From positions 123,144 through 187,143 of the forward strand of contig DASYDW010000123.1 in the NCBI GenBank assembly GCA_036499395.1: a stretch of 64,000 nt of DNA, in the 5' to 3' direction. Within the stretch, counting starts at the first letter, position 1; each line of letters starts with the position of its first letter. The position numbers and the translations under genes were made by a program. The DNA comes from Pirellulales bacterium. GTDB lineage: Bacteria > Planctomycetota > Planctomycetia > Pirellulales > JACPPG01. This document shows, piece by piece, positions 1 to 7,755 of this stretch. The notes beneath the pieces were generated by a model that saw nothing but the letters and a program-made list of their open reading frames with translations, did not search any database and had not been told where the DNA came from.

Positions 1-108
1 GAGTATTACGCGGTCTACGCGCGGCAGATTTCTCCGCGCTGGGATACGGTCGCCATGTCGGTCGAGCAGTTTCGTCGCTTTGCCCAACCGATCGACGACT
101 TGCTGTAG
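1..108 (+). CDS. C-terminal end of an unidentified protein (partial)
   Basis: Reading frame 1 is open from the first base and ends at the TAG at 106-108, giving 35 residues that start EYYAVYARQISPRW and end QPIDDLL. The start lies outside the window. The composition (aromatic, Arg, acidic) is that of ordinary soluble protein, but 35 residues are too few to name a family. The next gene starts about 26 bases downstream on the same strand, so the two may be cotranscribed. Confidence 0.5.
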   Translation, partial: EYYAVYARQISPRWDTVAMSVEQFRRFAQPIDDLL

Positions 109-133
109 TTCGCAGCTTTGCCACGGAACCGAG

Positions 134-385
134 ATGCGCATGTCGTTCAAATTCTTGCCACGGACTCTCCTGATCTGTGCCTGCCTGATAGGCGCGATCG
201 CTCCGCGGCCGGCGCTCGCCCAGAAAGAGGGCGGGGCCGGGATCATGGCCGCTCAGGACGCCACGGAACCGAATTACGTCTTTCCCTATTTCATCGTCGT
301 GCTCAGCACCGGAATGGGGATCTGGCTTTTGGGCAAGCCCAGTCGGCGCAAGAATCTGGACGAGAAAGAAGGGGGACCCGCCTGA
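134..385 (+). CDS. small exported/membrane protein, function unknown
   Basis: About 83 residues from the ATG at 134 (a second ATG at 140 is equally possible). The frame is open upstream to an ATG at 80, but that stretch overlaps the preceding gene and is rich in Cys/Ser, unlike a signal peptide. Visible features: a basic N-terminus, a hydrophobic stretch (LLICACLIGAIAP) with an ALAQ cleavage-like site near residue 30, then a second hydrophobic segment (YFIVVLSTGMGIWLLG) followed by a charged tail with KPSRRK and DEKEGG. This suggests a signal peptide plus one membrane anchor with a short cytoplasmic tail. I do not recognise a named family. Confidence 0.65.
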   Translation: MRMSFKFLPRTLLICACLIGAIAPRPALAQKEGGAGIMAAQDATEPNYVFPYFIVVLSTGMGIWLLGKPSRRKNLDEKEGGPA

Positions 386-416
386 GCGATCGCGGCAGGT
401 GGGTTTTGCCTTTTCG

Positions 417-1163
417 TTAATCGCCGCGACCGTTCAGCAAGCGGCGAAACGTTTCTGAATAATCCTCGTACGGTGTCACGTCTGGAACGCCCGGCGCGAA
501 TTGGTACACCGCATCGTCAGGCACAGCAGTCAGCGCTACGAGTGTCGACGAAACCGTTCCCCGTTCAGGCCGGCGTATCACCACCGCGCGTCCTTTGCCA
601 TCAGGCCCCTGCCGGCAGACACGCTCGGCCGTTATCAGAAACGACGCCACATCGTGGGGCGGGTCCACGGCGAACATCTCTCGAACCAGCGCTTGCCGAG
701 GGTCAACGGGATCGTTGGCCGGCCCATTGGTGACCAGGTGCAGGCCTGGCACGAGAGGCGTTTCGCAAAGCGTGTCGCCGGCTTCGAAGATCGCTCCGCG
801 CTCGCCGGAAGCCACGACGAAATTCGCGCCCGCGTAATGACCGGACGTCAATTCGCGCCGCAGATGCGCGGCCGCCTCGGCGAACGATTCTCGTTCCAAA
901 AGATCATTGCAGAGCAGTCCGCGCGATCGAGGGTTTATAGGCAGTACCGCCTTCGGACGGTTCGTCACCGCGACCAGCAGCCCACGGTCGTTGACCCCCA
1001 ACCAGGTTCCACCAGCGCGCTGGTCGATACCGGCCAGGTAACGGCAGTGCGTCCCCATCACGCGTGGCGCCAAAAACGGACGATCGAAGAATTCCTCGCG
1101 ATTCGCAGCCACCAGTAACGGGGCGCGAGGAACCTGCTGATAATAAAGGGCGAGCAAGCACAT
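417..1163 (-). CDS. NRDE family protein (TANGO2-like)
   Basis: 248 residues, full length for the NRDE family. The N-terminal MCLLAL start and the AANREEFFDRP segment near residues 19-29 match the family hallmark (Asn-Arg-Asp/Glu-Glu followed by a D-R-P), followed by a GGTWLGV motif near residue 52 and a TNRP motif near residue 67, all typical. Eukaryotic relatives (TANGO2) are linked to lipid or haem handling; the bacterial role is not established. The C-terminus has the usual STLVAL and YEDYSETFRRLL segments. It diverges from the STN-like gene at 1332, so the 168 bases between them hold two promoters. Confidence 0.88.
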   Translation of the reverse strand: MCLLALYYQQVPRAPLLVAANREEFFDRPFLAPRVMGTHCRYLAGIDQRAGGTWLGVNDRGLLVAVTNRPKAVLPINPRSRGLLCNDLLERESFAEAAAHLRRELTSGHYAGANFVVASGERGAIFEAGDTLCETPLVPGLHLVTNGPANDPVDPRQALVREMFAVDPPHDVASFLITAERVCRQGPDGKGRAVVIRRPERGTVSSTLVALTAVPDDAVYQFAPGVPDVTPYEDYSETFRRLLNGRGD

Positions 1164-1230
1164 GACGGACTATTGTATCCCAGCACCGTACAGATTTCCC
1201 TCCGCCGGATTCACGTCGCGTACAGCAACT

Positions 1231-1275
1231 GTGATTCAAGCGGCCGTGATTCAACCGACTGTGTTTCAACCGACT
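1231..1275 (+). repeat. three tandem 15-base repeats upstream of the STN-like gene
   Basis: Units at 1231-1245 (GTGATTCAAGCGGCC), 1246-1260 (GTGATTCAACCGACT) and 1261-1275 (GTGTTTCAACCGACT), followed by a fourth GTGG. Units 2 and 3 differ at one base. The array sits in a divergent intergenic region and ends about 14 bases before a TATACT -10-like hexamer at 1289-1294. The -35 position for that hexamer falls within the third unit and is not consensus. Direct repeats here could be an activator binding array; that is inference. Confidence 0.6.
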
Positions 1276-1288
1276 GTGGCGAACAAGG

Positions 1289-1294
1289 TATACT
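1289..1294 (+). promoter_or_regulatory. putative -10 element of the STN-like gene
   Basis: TATACT lies 38 bases before the ATG at 1332. No good -35 hexamer occurs 16-18 bases upstream; that position is occupied by the 15-base repeats, which fits an activator-dependent promoter. Confidence 0.35.
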
Positions 1295-1331
1295 CCCGGT
1301 TGTGGCCGATTGTTGGGCTTGGAATTCTTCG

Positions 1332-2399
1332 ATGCGTCCCCTGTCATACATGCTGATCGTGCTGGTAGCGGCCACCGCTCAAGGGGCCGAGCCACCGCGT
1401 CGCGCAACGATCGAAGTCGACCTGGCCACGGAATCCGATGCGTCCCCCACCGCGATGCAGCAGTGGTTCGAAATCTTGCGCGATATGAAGGTCGACAACC
1501 TGCGGGCCCGCACCGCCGGCGCCACCGATGGTCCGTCGGTCACGCCGACCAATAACGCGACCGGTCCTGTTTACAAAGTCTTGGGCATCGTCAGCCGCAA
1601 TGGCGACCTGATCTTGCCCAGTGGCCGTTACCGCACCTCCGAGCGAGGACGACTGGGGGATTGGTTCACCAGGCTGCGGCAATACGGCCCCGAGGGAGCG
1701 GCCAGTGGTGGGCGAGGCCAATTCGGATTGCCGAAGGAGCAATTCGACGCCGTGCGCGCCGACTTGGCACGTCCGGTGACTTTCTCGACCAAGGGAATGA
1801 AGCCTGCGGATTTCGTAGACCGGATCGCAGACGTCGTGCAACATCCGCTGACCGGCGACACCGCTTCTGCGAAACTCGTGGATCAGGGAAACGCGATCGA
1901 TGCAGAATTACGCGGCGTCTCGATCGGCACGGCACTGGCGTTTGTGTTGGATAACGAGGGGCTGGCTCTGATCCCACGGCTCAACGCGCGCGGTCAGCCG
2001 GGGCTAGCCCTCACCACGCAACACGCAGCGCAGCCGCGCTGGCCGGTGGGCTGGCCGACAACCGTACCGCGGCGCGATCTGGTTCCCGCGCTCTTCGATA
2101 CCGTGGACGTCGAGCTCGACCGTGTCGAGCTGCCGCGCGTGCTGGCGGCCGTCGGCGAGCACGTGTCCGTCCCGATCCTGGTCGACGTCGCGGCGCTCGA
2201 GCAGGAGAAGATCGATCCGGCGACCGTCAAAATCTCGCTGCCGGCCAAACGCACGATGTACGAAATCGTACTGCGCAAGGTGCTGGTGCCGCATCGCATC
2301 GCTCACGAGGTCCGCGTCGATGAGGCCAAGAAGCCGTTTCTGTGGGTTTCGACGGCGCGGAAGATCTCGATGATCAAGACGCAGGAGGCTGCCAAATGA
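1332..2399 (+). CDS. exported protein with STN-like domains, function unknown
   Basis: 355 residues from the ATG at 1332; the frame is open further upstream but only this start gives a signal peptide (LSYMLIVLVAATAQGAEPP). The mature part is rich in alternating beta/alpha segments. Residues about 150-220 (VTFSTKGMKPADFVDRIADV ... LRGVSIGTALAFVLDNEGLAL) and the C-terminal third (VELPRVLAAVGEHVSVPILVD ... TMYEIVLRKVLVPHRIAHEV) look like the secretin/TonB short N-terminal (STN) fold, in which a small periplasmic module precedes an outer-membrane or partner domain. No secretin or TonB barrel follows, so it may be a free-standing periplasmic protein. Its stop overlaps the start of the next gene (ATGA), so it is translationally coupled to the decarboxylase pair. 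Confidence 0.75.
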   Translation: MRPLSYMLIVLVAATAQGAEPPRRATIEVDLATESDASPTAMQQWFEILRDMKVDNLRARTAGATDGPSVTPTNNATGPVYKVLGIVSRNGDLILPSGRYRTSERGRLGDWFTRLRQYGPEGAASGGRGQFGLPKEQFDAVRADLARPVTFSTKGMKPADFVDRIADVVQHPLTGDTASAKLVDQGNAIDAELRGVSIGTALAFVLDNEGLALIPRLNARGQPGLALTTQHAAQPRWPVGWPTTVPRRDLVPALFDTVDVELDRVELPRVLAAVGEHVSVPILVDVAALEQEKIDPATVKISLPAKRTMYEIVLRKVLVPHRIAHEVRVDEAKKPFLWVSTARKISMIKTQEAAK

Positions 2400-2881
2400 T
2401 TTTGCCGGCCGACCAGGTCGTGGCCACGCTCGAAGGGCTCGGACTGACACACGTCGTATGGCTGCCCGATTCGGCCATCGGCCCCTGGGAATCAGCGCTC
2501 GCCGCATCGCGACAGTTGTCGTTGGTGCGTGTGTGCCGCGAAGGCGAGGCCTGGGGCATCGCGGCCGGCCTGCACCTGGGCGGGCAGCGGCCTTTGGTCG
2601 TAATTCAGAATACTGGCTTCTTCGAATCGGGAGACGCCCTGCGCAACGTGCTTTTCGATCTGGGATTGCCGTTGTATGCCTTGATTGGCTATCGCAATTA
2701 TCTGGTCCCAGACTCGCCCGACACCGCCCGCAAGTTCACCGAGCCCGTGTTGCGCGCCTGGGGTTTGGACTACGTACTTGTCGATTCGGCGGCCGCGCTC
2801 GCGAAGCTCGCCGATCATTACCGCGCCTGCCAGGCGGCAGGACGACCAGGCGTGGCGCTAGTGGCCGAAGGCAAGGGCTAA
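2396..2881 (+). CDS. comD: thiamine-diphosphate decarboxylase, alpha subunit (sulfopyruvate/phosphonopyruvate decarboxylase-like)
   Basis: 161 residues; the ATG at 2396 overlaps the TGA of the preceding gene. This is the pyrimidine-binding half of a ThDP enzyme: the segment VCREGEAWGIAAGL (about residues 42-55) carries the Glu that activates the ThDP aminopyrimidine, and QNTGFFESGDALRN follows as in ComD and in the N-terminal part of phosphonopyruvate decarboxylases. The partner half is the next gene, so the enzyme is split, as in the archaeal ComDE sulfopyruvate decarboxylase (sulfopyruvate to sulfoacetaldehyde and CO2). No other coenzyme M or phosphonate genes lie nearby, so the true 2-oxoacid substrate is uncertain. 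Confidence 0.75.
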   Translation: MILPADQVVATLEGLGLTHVVWLPDSAIGPWESALAASRQLSLVRVCREGEAWGIAAGLHLGGQRPLVVIQNTGFFESGDALRNVLFDLGLPLYALIGYRNYLVPDSPDTARKFTEPVLRAWGLDYVLVDSAAALAKLADHYRACQAAGRPGVALVAEGKG

Positions 2882-2914
2882 CTAATTCGGCAGCGAACGG
2901 CAGGAGAGAGTTCC

Positions 2915-3508
2915 ATGGCTCGAAATTCAAAACCTGATCGTATGCCGTTGGTGCCGGCGCTCGAAGTACTGCGAGATCTCAGGCGCGACCAGATCGTGGT
3001 CACGACGATGGGCTCAGCCCGCGAGTGGCCTCGCCTGTCGCAGCATCCGCTCGATTTCCATTACATTCCGTCAGCAATGGGGCACGCCCCCATACTCGGC
3101 CTGGGGTTGGCACTTGCGCAATCAAGCCGTGAAGTGATTGCCTTCAATGGCGACGGATGCATGTTGATGAGCCTGGGCTGCCTGGTGACGATCGCAGCCA
3201 GCGGGGCCAAGAACCTGACCGTCGTCCTGCTGCAAAACGGCGTCTATGAAGTTACCGGTGGTCAGTCCACCGCCGGAGACAAGGCGTGCGTCGATTTTGT
3301 CAGCACGGCTCAAGCTGCTGGCTTTTCCAGCGTGCGGCGCTTCGCGGATTTGGACGCTTGGCGCTCGGGCGCTGCCGAGGCACTGGTGCTACCTGGTCCG
3401 CGCTTTCTCGTGCTCGAAGTGGCGCGCGTTACAGATTACGAACTGACTTCGCCCGGGCCCATGGCGGCCAGAATCGACGCGTTTCGCCAGGCCCTTGGCG
3501 TAGCTTGA
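2915..3508 (+). CDS. comE: thiamine-diphosphate decarboxylase, beta subunit (ComE-like)
   Basis: 197 residues, 33 bases downstream of the alpha subunit. This is the diphosphate-binding half: AMGHAPILGLGLALA, then the ThDP/Mg motif starting NGDGCMLMSLG (about residue 78) and ending LLQNGVYEVTGGQ. The GDG...NG spacing and the NGVYEVTGGQ ending resemble ComE and phosphonopyruvate decarboxylase rather than acetolactate synthase, which is a single ~550-residue chain. A purine-rich AGGAGAG lies about 6-12 bases before the ATG. The two subunits are expected to form a heteromeric cytoplasmic decarboxylase acting on a short 2-oxoacid with an acidic sulfo- or phosphono-group; substrate is inferred from family only. 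Confidence 0.75.
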   Translation: MARNSKPDRMPLVPALEVLRDLRRDQIVVTTMGSAREWPRLSQHPLDFHYIPSAMGHAPILGLGLALAQSSREVIAFNGDGCMLMSLGCLVTIAASGAKNLTVVLLQNGVYEVTGGQSTAGDKACVDFVSTAQAAGFSSVRRFADLDAWRSGAAEALVLPGPRFLVLEVARVTDYELTSPGPMAARIDAFRQALGVA

Positions 3509-3572
3509 GCGCCGCTGGATTCTCTAAGCGCGCGGGCTGCGGTCGAAATCATCGTCAGCGCGGACGATGCTC

Positions 3573-5147
3573 TTAGAACCGTCGCAATTGCTCGAGGCAC
3601 CAGCGGATCTCGCGCCGCGCGAAGAGCGTATAAGCCGCGACACCTGCGCCGACCTCGATCAACAGCAAGAGCGCCGGCGGTAGCGCCGTGTAGGAGGTCA
3701 GTATCTCGCGCACGACGAATACGATGATTCCCATCGCCAGCGCGGCCAGGGCGGGCCGTACCAATTGTCGAGCCCAGGCCAGCGGCGAAACGCCGGCCAG
3801 CCGCAGGCAAAACAACATGTACGGCAAAAACAGCAGCAGGCAGGTCGTCAGTGAAAAACCCCAAGCCGCGCCCAACGCAGCCGGCAGCCATTCGGTCGAC
3901 GTCGCCGGCGCGACAGAGAGGGTCCAACCCGCACCGGGCAGCGAGCTTCCCAGCGCGCGACCTGTGAAATAGCCCATTAATACACCGGGCACCAAGACTG
4001 CCAGCATTCCCACCGACCCCGCGAGCATCGCTCGCCACCGGCCGGCCGAAATGAAAATTGTGCCGGCCATGGTAATAAACCCCTGCACCAGAATCGACGC
4101 GGCCAGGATCATCAGCAGCGGCCCGGCGTCGTCCCAGGTCTCGCCCCCCAAGACGAGCATCGTCTCGCGCCCCACGATCATCAGTCCAACGCCGGCTGGA
4201 AAGCTCGCGACGGCCAACAATCGCTGAAAACCGAGCACGATCTGGCTGTAGTTCTTGGCATCATGAGCCGCCCGCGACAAAGCCGGCAGCATGATGCTGG
4301 TCAGCGGCGTCGTGAGCACGACCACCGGTTTCATCATCACGTTGTAAGCCTGACTGTAGAAGCCGAGCGCTTCGCGTCCCAGCAGGAAGCCCACCAGAAT
4401 CTTGTCAGCGTTGGCCAGCAAGTTGTGCATGATTTGCGTCATGGTGAAGTAACCGCCGAAGCGCAGCGTTGCTCCGACGCGCTCGCCCGATCGCGGCGAC
4501 GAAGGACGCCAGGGCTCGAAATACCACGCCGTGGCCGCGAGCGCTAGTAGCTCGACGTATTGCTGCGCGACAAGCGCCCACACACCCCAACCAGAAATGG
4601 CCAGGGCAATCGCCAATACGCCCCCCACGCCCTGACCCACCAATCGGCAGGTTGCCGCACTGCCAAGGCGCAAGTTCCGTTCCAGCAGGGCAATGTGCTG
4701 CAGCCCAATGGCACTGGCCAAGCTGGTGGCCGAGAGTGCCCCCAGCACCCAGGTCACGTCCGGTTCGCGATAGAACCAGGCCACGAGCGGCGCAACGCCC
4801 GCGGTCACTAGAGCCATTAGGACTCCCAGCGCCACGTGCAGCCAGAACAAGTGAGAAATCAACGCGGAGGTCAGGTCGCGTGATTGCACCGTGGCGATAT
4901 TCATTCCTAGCGACGTGAAGATGCGCAGGAACATGATCACCGGCAGTGCCATACCGATCAGCCCGAAGTCGCCTGGTGTTACCAGGTGATAAAGGCTGGC
5001 CAGCATCACCAGCGAGACGACGTGCGAAGCCAACTGCGCGAACAGGGTGCGCCGGCTGCCATGGCGCACGGCCTGGCGAAGCCCTTCAGCGGAAAAGGCC
5101 GGATTCAGCGCGTCGGTAGTCGCGGCGGGCGGCTCGCTGGGCATCAA
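3573..5147 (-). CDS. oligosaccharide flippase family protein (Wzx/MATE-like)
   Basis: 524 residues, almost wholly hydrophobic, with about 12-14 membrane segments. The N-terminal part (GSRRTLFAQLASHVVSLVML ... LVTPGDFGLIGMALPVIMFL) is the typical start of the polysaccharide-transport flippase family, and the central segment with ADKILVGFLLGREALGFYSQAYN is the family hallmark: the second half begins with another 'G..A.G.YS.AY' signature. These proteins flip lipid-linked oligosaccharide units across the inner membrane. No glycosyltransferase or polymerase genes are adjacent, so the glycan is unknown. Length is normal (about 480-530). Confidence 0.87.
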   Translation of the reverse strand: MMPSEPPAATTDALNPAFSAEGLRQAVRHGSRRTLFAQLASHVVSLVMLASLYHLVTPGDFGLIGMALPVIMFLRIFTSLGMNIATVQSRDLTSALISHLFWLHVALGVLMALVTAGVAPLVAWFYREPDVTWVLGALSATSLASAIGLQHIALLERNLRLGSAATCRLVGQGVGGVLAIALAISGWGVWALVAQQYVELLALAATAWYFEPWRPSSPRSGERVGATLRFGGYFTMTQIMHNLLANADKILVGFLLGREALGFYSQAYNVMMKPVVVLTTPLTSIMLPALSRAAHDAKNYSQIVLGFQRLLAVASFPAGVGLMIVGRETMLVLGGETWDDAGPLLMILAASILVQGFITMAGTIFISAGRWRAMLAGSVGMLAVLVPGVLMGYFTGRALGSSLPGAGWTLSVAPATSTEWLPAALGAAWGFSLTTCLLLFLPYMLFCLRLAGVSPLAWARQLVRPALAALAMGIIVFVVREILTSYTALPPALLLLIEVGAGVAAYTLFARREIRWCLEQLRRF

Positions 5148-5292
5148 CGTTTCGCGTCAGGGATCGAAGAAATGAGGCATCGAGCGAACGGCTCGTGCGT
5201 GTCGCTCTGCTCGGCCAAATATAGCTTGCCGCGCCCTTTCGTGAGCGCTCGACGCGATACGCGTTCTGAATTCCGCAGCACGCGCGTCGTGT

Positions 5293-6462
5293 TCAGCGTC
5301 CCGCGGCCGCGCCTCGCTCAAGCGCTTCGCGCACCCTCGGGTGGACGATTTCTCCGTCGCGCACGACCAACGTCTCGCGCGTGATCTCGTCTTCCATGTC
5401 GAGTTGCAGCTTCCCTTCCTTGACCAGGTGCGTGAGCAGGCTGGCGACGTTCTTGGCGTACATCTGGCTGGCATGAAATGGCACGGTCGACGGCAGATTG
5501 TCGGGCCCCAGGATCGTCACACCGTGATGAACCACGGTTTCGCCCAATCGCGTTAACTCGCAGTTGCCCCCGCGCTCAGCGGCCAGGTCGACGATGACCG
5601 ATCCCGGTTGCATTCCCTCGACCATTTCCTTGGTGACTAGTATCGGCGCCTTCCTGCCCGGCACGGCCGCGGTCGAGATCACGACATCTTGCCGCGCGAG
5701 CGCCGCCGTGAGCAACTCGCGCTGGCGGCGATAAAACGATTCGTCGAATGCCTTGGCGTAGCCGCCGGCGTCTTGCGCGCCCGAGGTCTCAAGCGGCAAG
5801 TCGAGAAACTTGGCCCCCAGGCTTTGCACCTGGTCCTTCACATCGGGGCGGACGTCGTACGCTTCGACCACGGCCCCCATCCGTCGCGAGGCGGCGATCG
5901 CCTGCAACCCGGCCACGCCGACCCCCAAGATCAAAGCCCTGGCCGGCAACAGCGTTCCGGCGGCGGTCGTCATCATCGGGAACATTTTCGGCAGTGCGGC
6001 CGCAGCCAATAGCGCCGCTTTGTAGCCGGCCAGCGTCGCCATGCTCGACAAGGCATCCATCGATTGCGCGCGAGTGATGCGCGGAATCATCTCCATCGAG
6101 AAGACGCTCACGCCCCGGGCCGAGAACTGCTGCAAGGCTTCGGGCGACCCCAGCGGCTCGCAAAAAGCGACGATCGACTGCCCCGCGCGGACCAGCCCCA
6201 GGTCCGTGATGCCAGCCTCGGGATTGGCCCCCACGGCGCGCACCTGCACCAACAGATCGGCGGCAGCGAAAACCTCCTCACGCCGGGCGAGGATTGTCGC
6301 TCCTTGGTCTCGGTAGGCGGCGTCCGAAAAACCGGCGGCTAGCCCGGCCCCCGTTTCGACGAGCGTCGTGATCCCGGCTTTTGCCAGCGGACCGAGCACC
6401 GCGGGCACGAGCGCCACGCGGCGCTCGGCAGGGTAAGTCTCTTTAACCACGCCACATTTCAT
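5293..6462 (-). CDS. pntAA: NAD(P) transhydrogenase subunit alpha part 1 (domain I)
   Basis: 389 residues. N-terminal MKCGVVKETYPAERRVALVP is the signature of the alanine dehydrogenase/transhydrogenase family. FSMEMIPRITRAQSMDALSS (about residues 131-150) is the transhydrogenase version of the region and ILGVGVAGLQAIAASRRMGA begins the NAD-binding Rossmann fold, ending PGSVIVDLAAERGGNCE. This is the soluble NAD(H)-binding domain I. In the full enzyme it works with membrane domain II (PntAB) and the NADP-binding PntB to move hydride from NADH to NADP using the proton gradient. Neither partner is adjacent here on either side, which is unusual because the three genes normally lie together. Confidence 0.9.
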   Translation of the reverse strand: MKCGVVKETYPAERRVALVPAVLGPLAKAGITTLVETGAGLAAGFSDAAYRDQGATILARREEVFAAADLLVQVRAVGANPEAGITDLGLVRAGQSIVAFCEPLGSPEALQQFSARGVSVFSMEMIPRITRAQSMDALSSMATLAGYKAALLAAAALPKMFPMMTTAAGTLLPARALILGVGVAGLQAIAASRRMGAVVEAYDVRPDVKDQVQSLGAKFLDLPLETSGAQDAGGYAKAFDESFYRRQRELLTAALARQDVVISTAAVPGRKAPILVTKEMVEGMQPGSVIVDLAAERGGNCELTRLGETVVHHGVTILGPDNLPSTVPFHASQMYAKNVASLLTHLVKEGKLQLDMEDEITRETLVVRDGEIVHPRVREALERGAAAGR

Positions 6463-6746
6463 GTTATTTGGCCCGAATCGTGGTGAACCCGAAGCCCCGC
6501 GCGACTGCTGGCACGCCCCGCCCCCCGGCTTTGTGCCGCGGGCGAAAACGTCGCTAACTACTACCGCCAGACGACTTGCCCCGATCTCGGCCGGTCGAAA
6601 CGCGCTTGCCAGAAAGCTCCCAAGCTCAAGTTAGGTTGCCAGCCTTGATCGAACAAGTAAGAGGAGGTAAATTGTCAGTTTCTCATATTGCCAATAAGCC
6701 CCGCCGGGGGCCTTCCGAATCACGTTTCCGATCGCTGAGTGCAATG
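6463..6746. other. intergenic region upstream of rplM
   Basis: 284 bases between the divergent pntAA and rplM starts. It holds a perfect AGGAGGT at 6662-6668 followed by an in-frame TTG at 6672 (see findings). I see no other gene and no clear ribosomal-leader hairpin. Confidence 0.5.
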
Positions 6747-7181
6747 ATGACTACGTACATGGCCAAGCAGGGTGAGGTCGAGCAGAAGTGGTGGCTCGTA
6801 GACGGAACCGACCAGGTGGTCGGCCGGCTCGCCGCCGAAATTGCCGTCGTTTTGATGGGCAAGCACCGCCCGACCTACACGCCGCACGTTGATACGGGCG
6901 ACTTCGTGATCGTCGTCAATGCCGACAAGGTCACGTTCACCGGCAGGAAGTGGGAAAACAAGGTGTACACGCACTACACCGGCTACACCGGCCTGCGCAC
7001 CGAGACGGCCGGCCACCGCCGCGATCGTCGTCCGGAATTGATCTTGAGCGAAGCCGTCCGTCGCATGCTTCCCAAGAACAAGCTGGCCTCGAAGATGCTC
7101 AGCAAGTTGAAGATTTACGCCGGTGCCGAACATCCGCACCAGGCCCAATTGCCCGAGCCCAAAGACTTTCAGTTGAAGTAA
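6747..7181 (+). CDS. rplM: 50S ribosomal protein L13
   Basis: 144 residues from the ATG at 6747. [19 protein letters not shown] aligns with the usual L13 start (M-T/K-T-Y/F-x-A-K), and [35 protein letters not shown] and [10 protein letters not shown] are the core L13 motifs. The frame is open far upstream; an ATG at 6744 is also possible, as is a TTG at 6672 that follows a perfect AGGAGGT and would add 25 residues. The protein sits in the large ribosomal subunit and initiates its assembly. rpsI follows 103 bases downstream, the conserved rplM-rpsI arrangement. Confidence 0.96.
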   Translation: MTTYMAKQGEVEQKWWLVDGTDQVVGRLAAEIAVVLMGKHRPTYTPHVDTGDFVIVVNADKVTFTGRKWENKVYTHYTGYTGLRTETAGHRRDRRPELILSEAVRRMLPKNKLASKMLSKLKIYAGAEHPHQAQLPEPKDFQLK

Positions 7182-7284
7182 ACGCGTCCGAGAAACACCG
7201 GCCGTACAGAACAAATCCATCCGTCCACCCGCGCAGGGGACCAAATCGGTCAACTCGCGAATTCGCATTATCTCGAGGTAGTCG

Positions 7285-7704
7285 ATGTCCACTGTCGAAA
7301 CGCCGTCGGTCAAGCACAATGGTGACGCCCTGGGCACGGGGCGCCGTAAGACTTCCGTGGCACGCGTCCGCGTGCGGGCCGGCAATGGCACCATCGTAGT
7401 AAATGGCCGGGCGTTCGAGCACTTCTTCGTCCGCGAGCAGGATCGCAACGCCGTCCTGGCCCCGCTGAACCAGACCGATCGTGTCGGCAGCGTCAACGTG
7501 TCGATCAACGTTCACGGTGGCGGCGTGACCGGTCAGGCCGGCGCTTGCAAGCTCGGCTTGGCACGTGCCCTGAAGACGTACGACAGTGGGCTCGAGGACG
7601 CGCTGCGTCAGGCTCACCTGTTGACGCGCGACAGCCGCATGAAGGAACGCAAGCACTACGGTCTACGTGGTGCCCGCCGCGGTACGCAGTTCTCGAAACG
7701 TTAG
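7285..7704 (+). CDS. rpsI: 30S ribosomal protein S9
   Basis: 139 residues. GTGRRKTSVARVRVRAGNGTI near residues 17-37 and the C-terminal tail RKHYGLRGARRGTQFSKR are diagnostic of S9; the final Lys-Arg reaches the decoding site and contacts P-site tRNA. There is a short acidic N-terminal extension (STVETPSVKHNGDAL) before the family core, common outside Proteobacteria. It follows rplM on the same strand, so both are probably one transcript. The next gene is convergent, ending at 7756. Confidence 0.97.
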   Translation: MSTVETPSVKHNGDALGTGRRKTSVARVRVRAGNGTIVVNGRAFEHFFVREQDRNAVLAPLNQTDRVGSVNVSINVHGGGVTGQAGACKLGLARALKTYDSGLEDALRQAHLLTRDSRMKERKHYGLRGARRGTQFSKR

Positions 7705-7755
7705 TTTTCGAGCGCGGCCGGTTCCTCGAGTGCTGCAGTGTTGCCGTCGCGACAG

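Noticed and set aside
2396-3508. Acetolactate synthase
   Set aside because: The two halves are separate short chains and the motif endings match ComD/ComE-like decarboxylases; there is no FAD domain between them.
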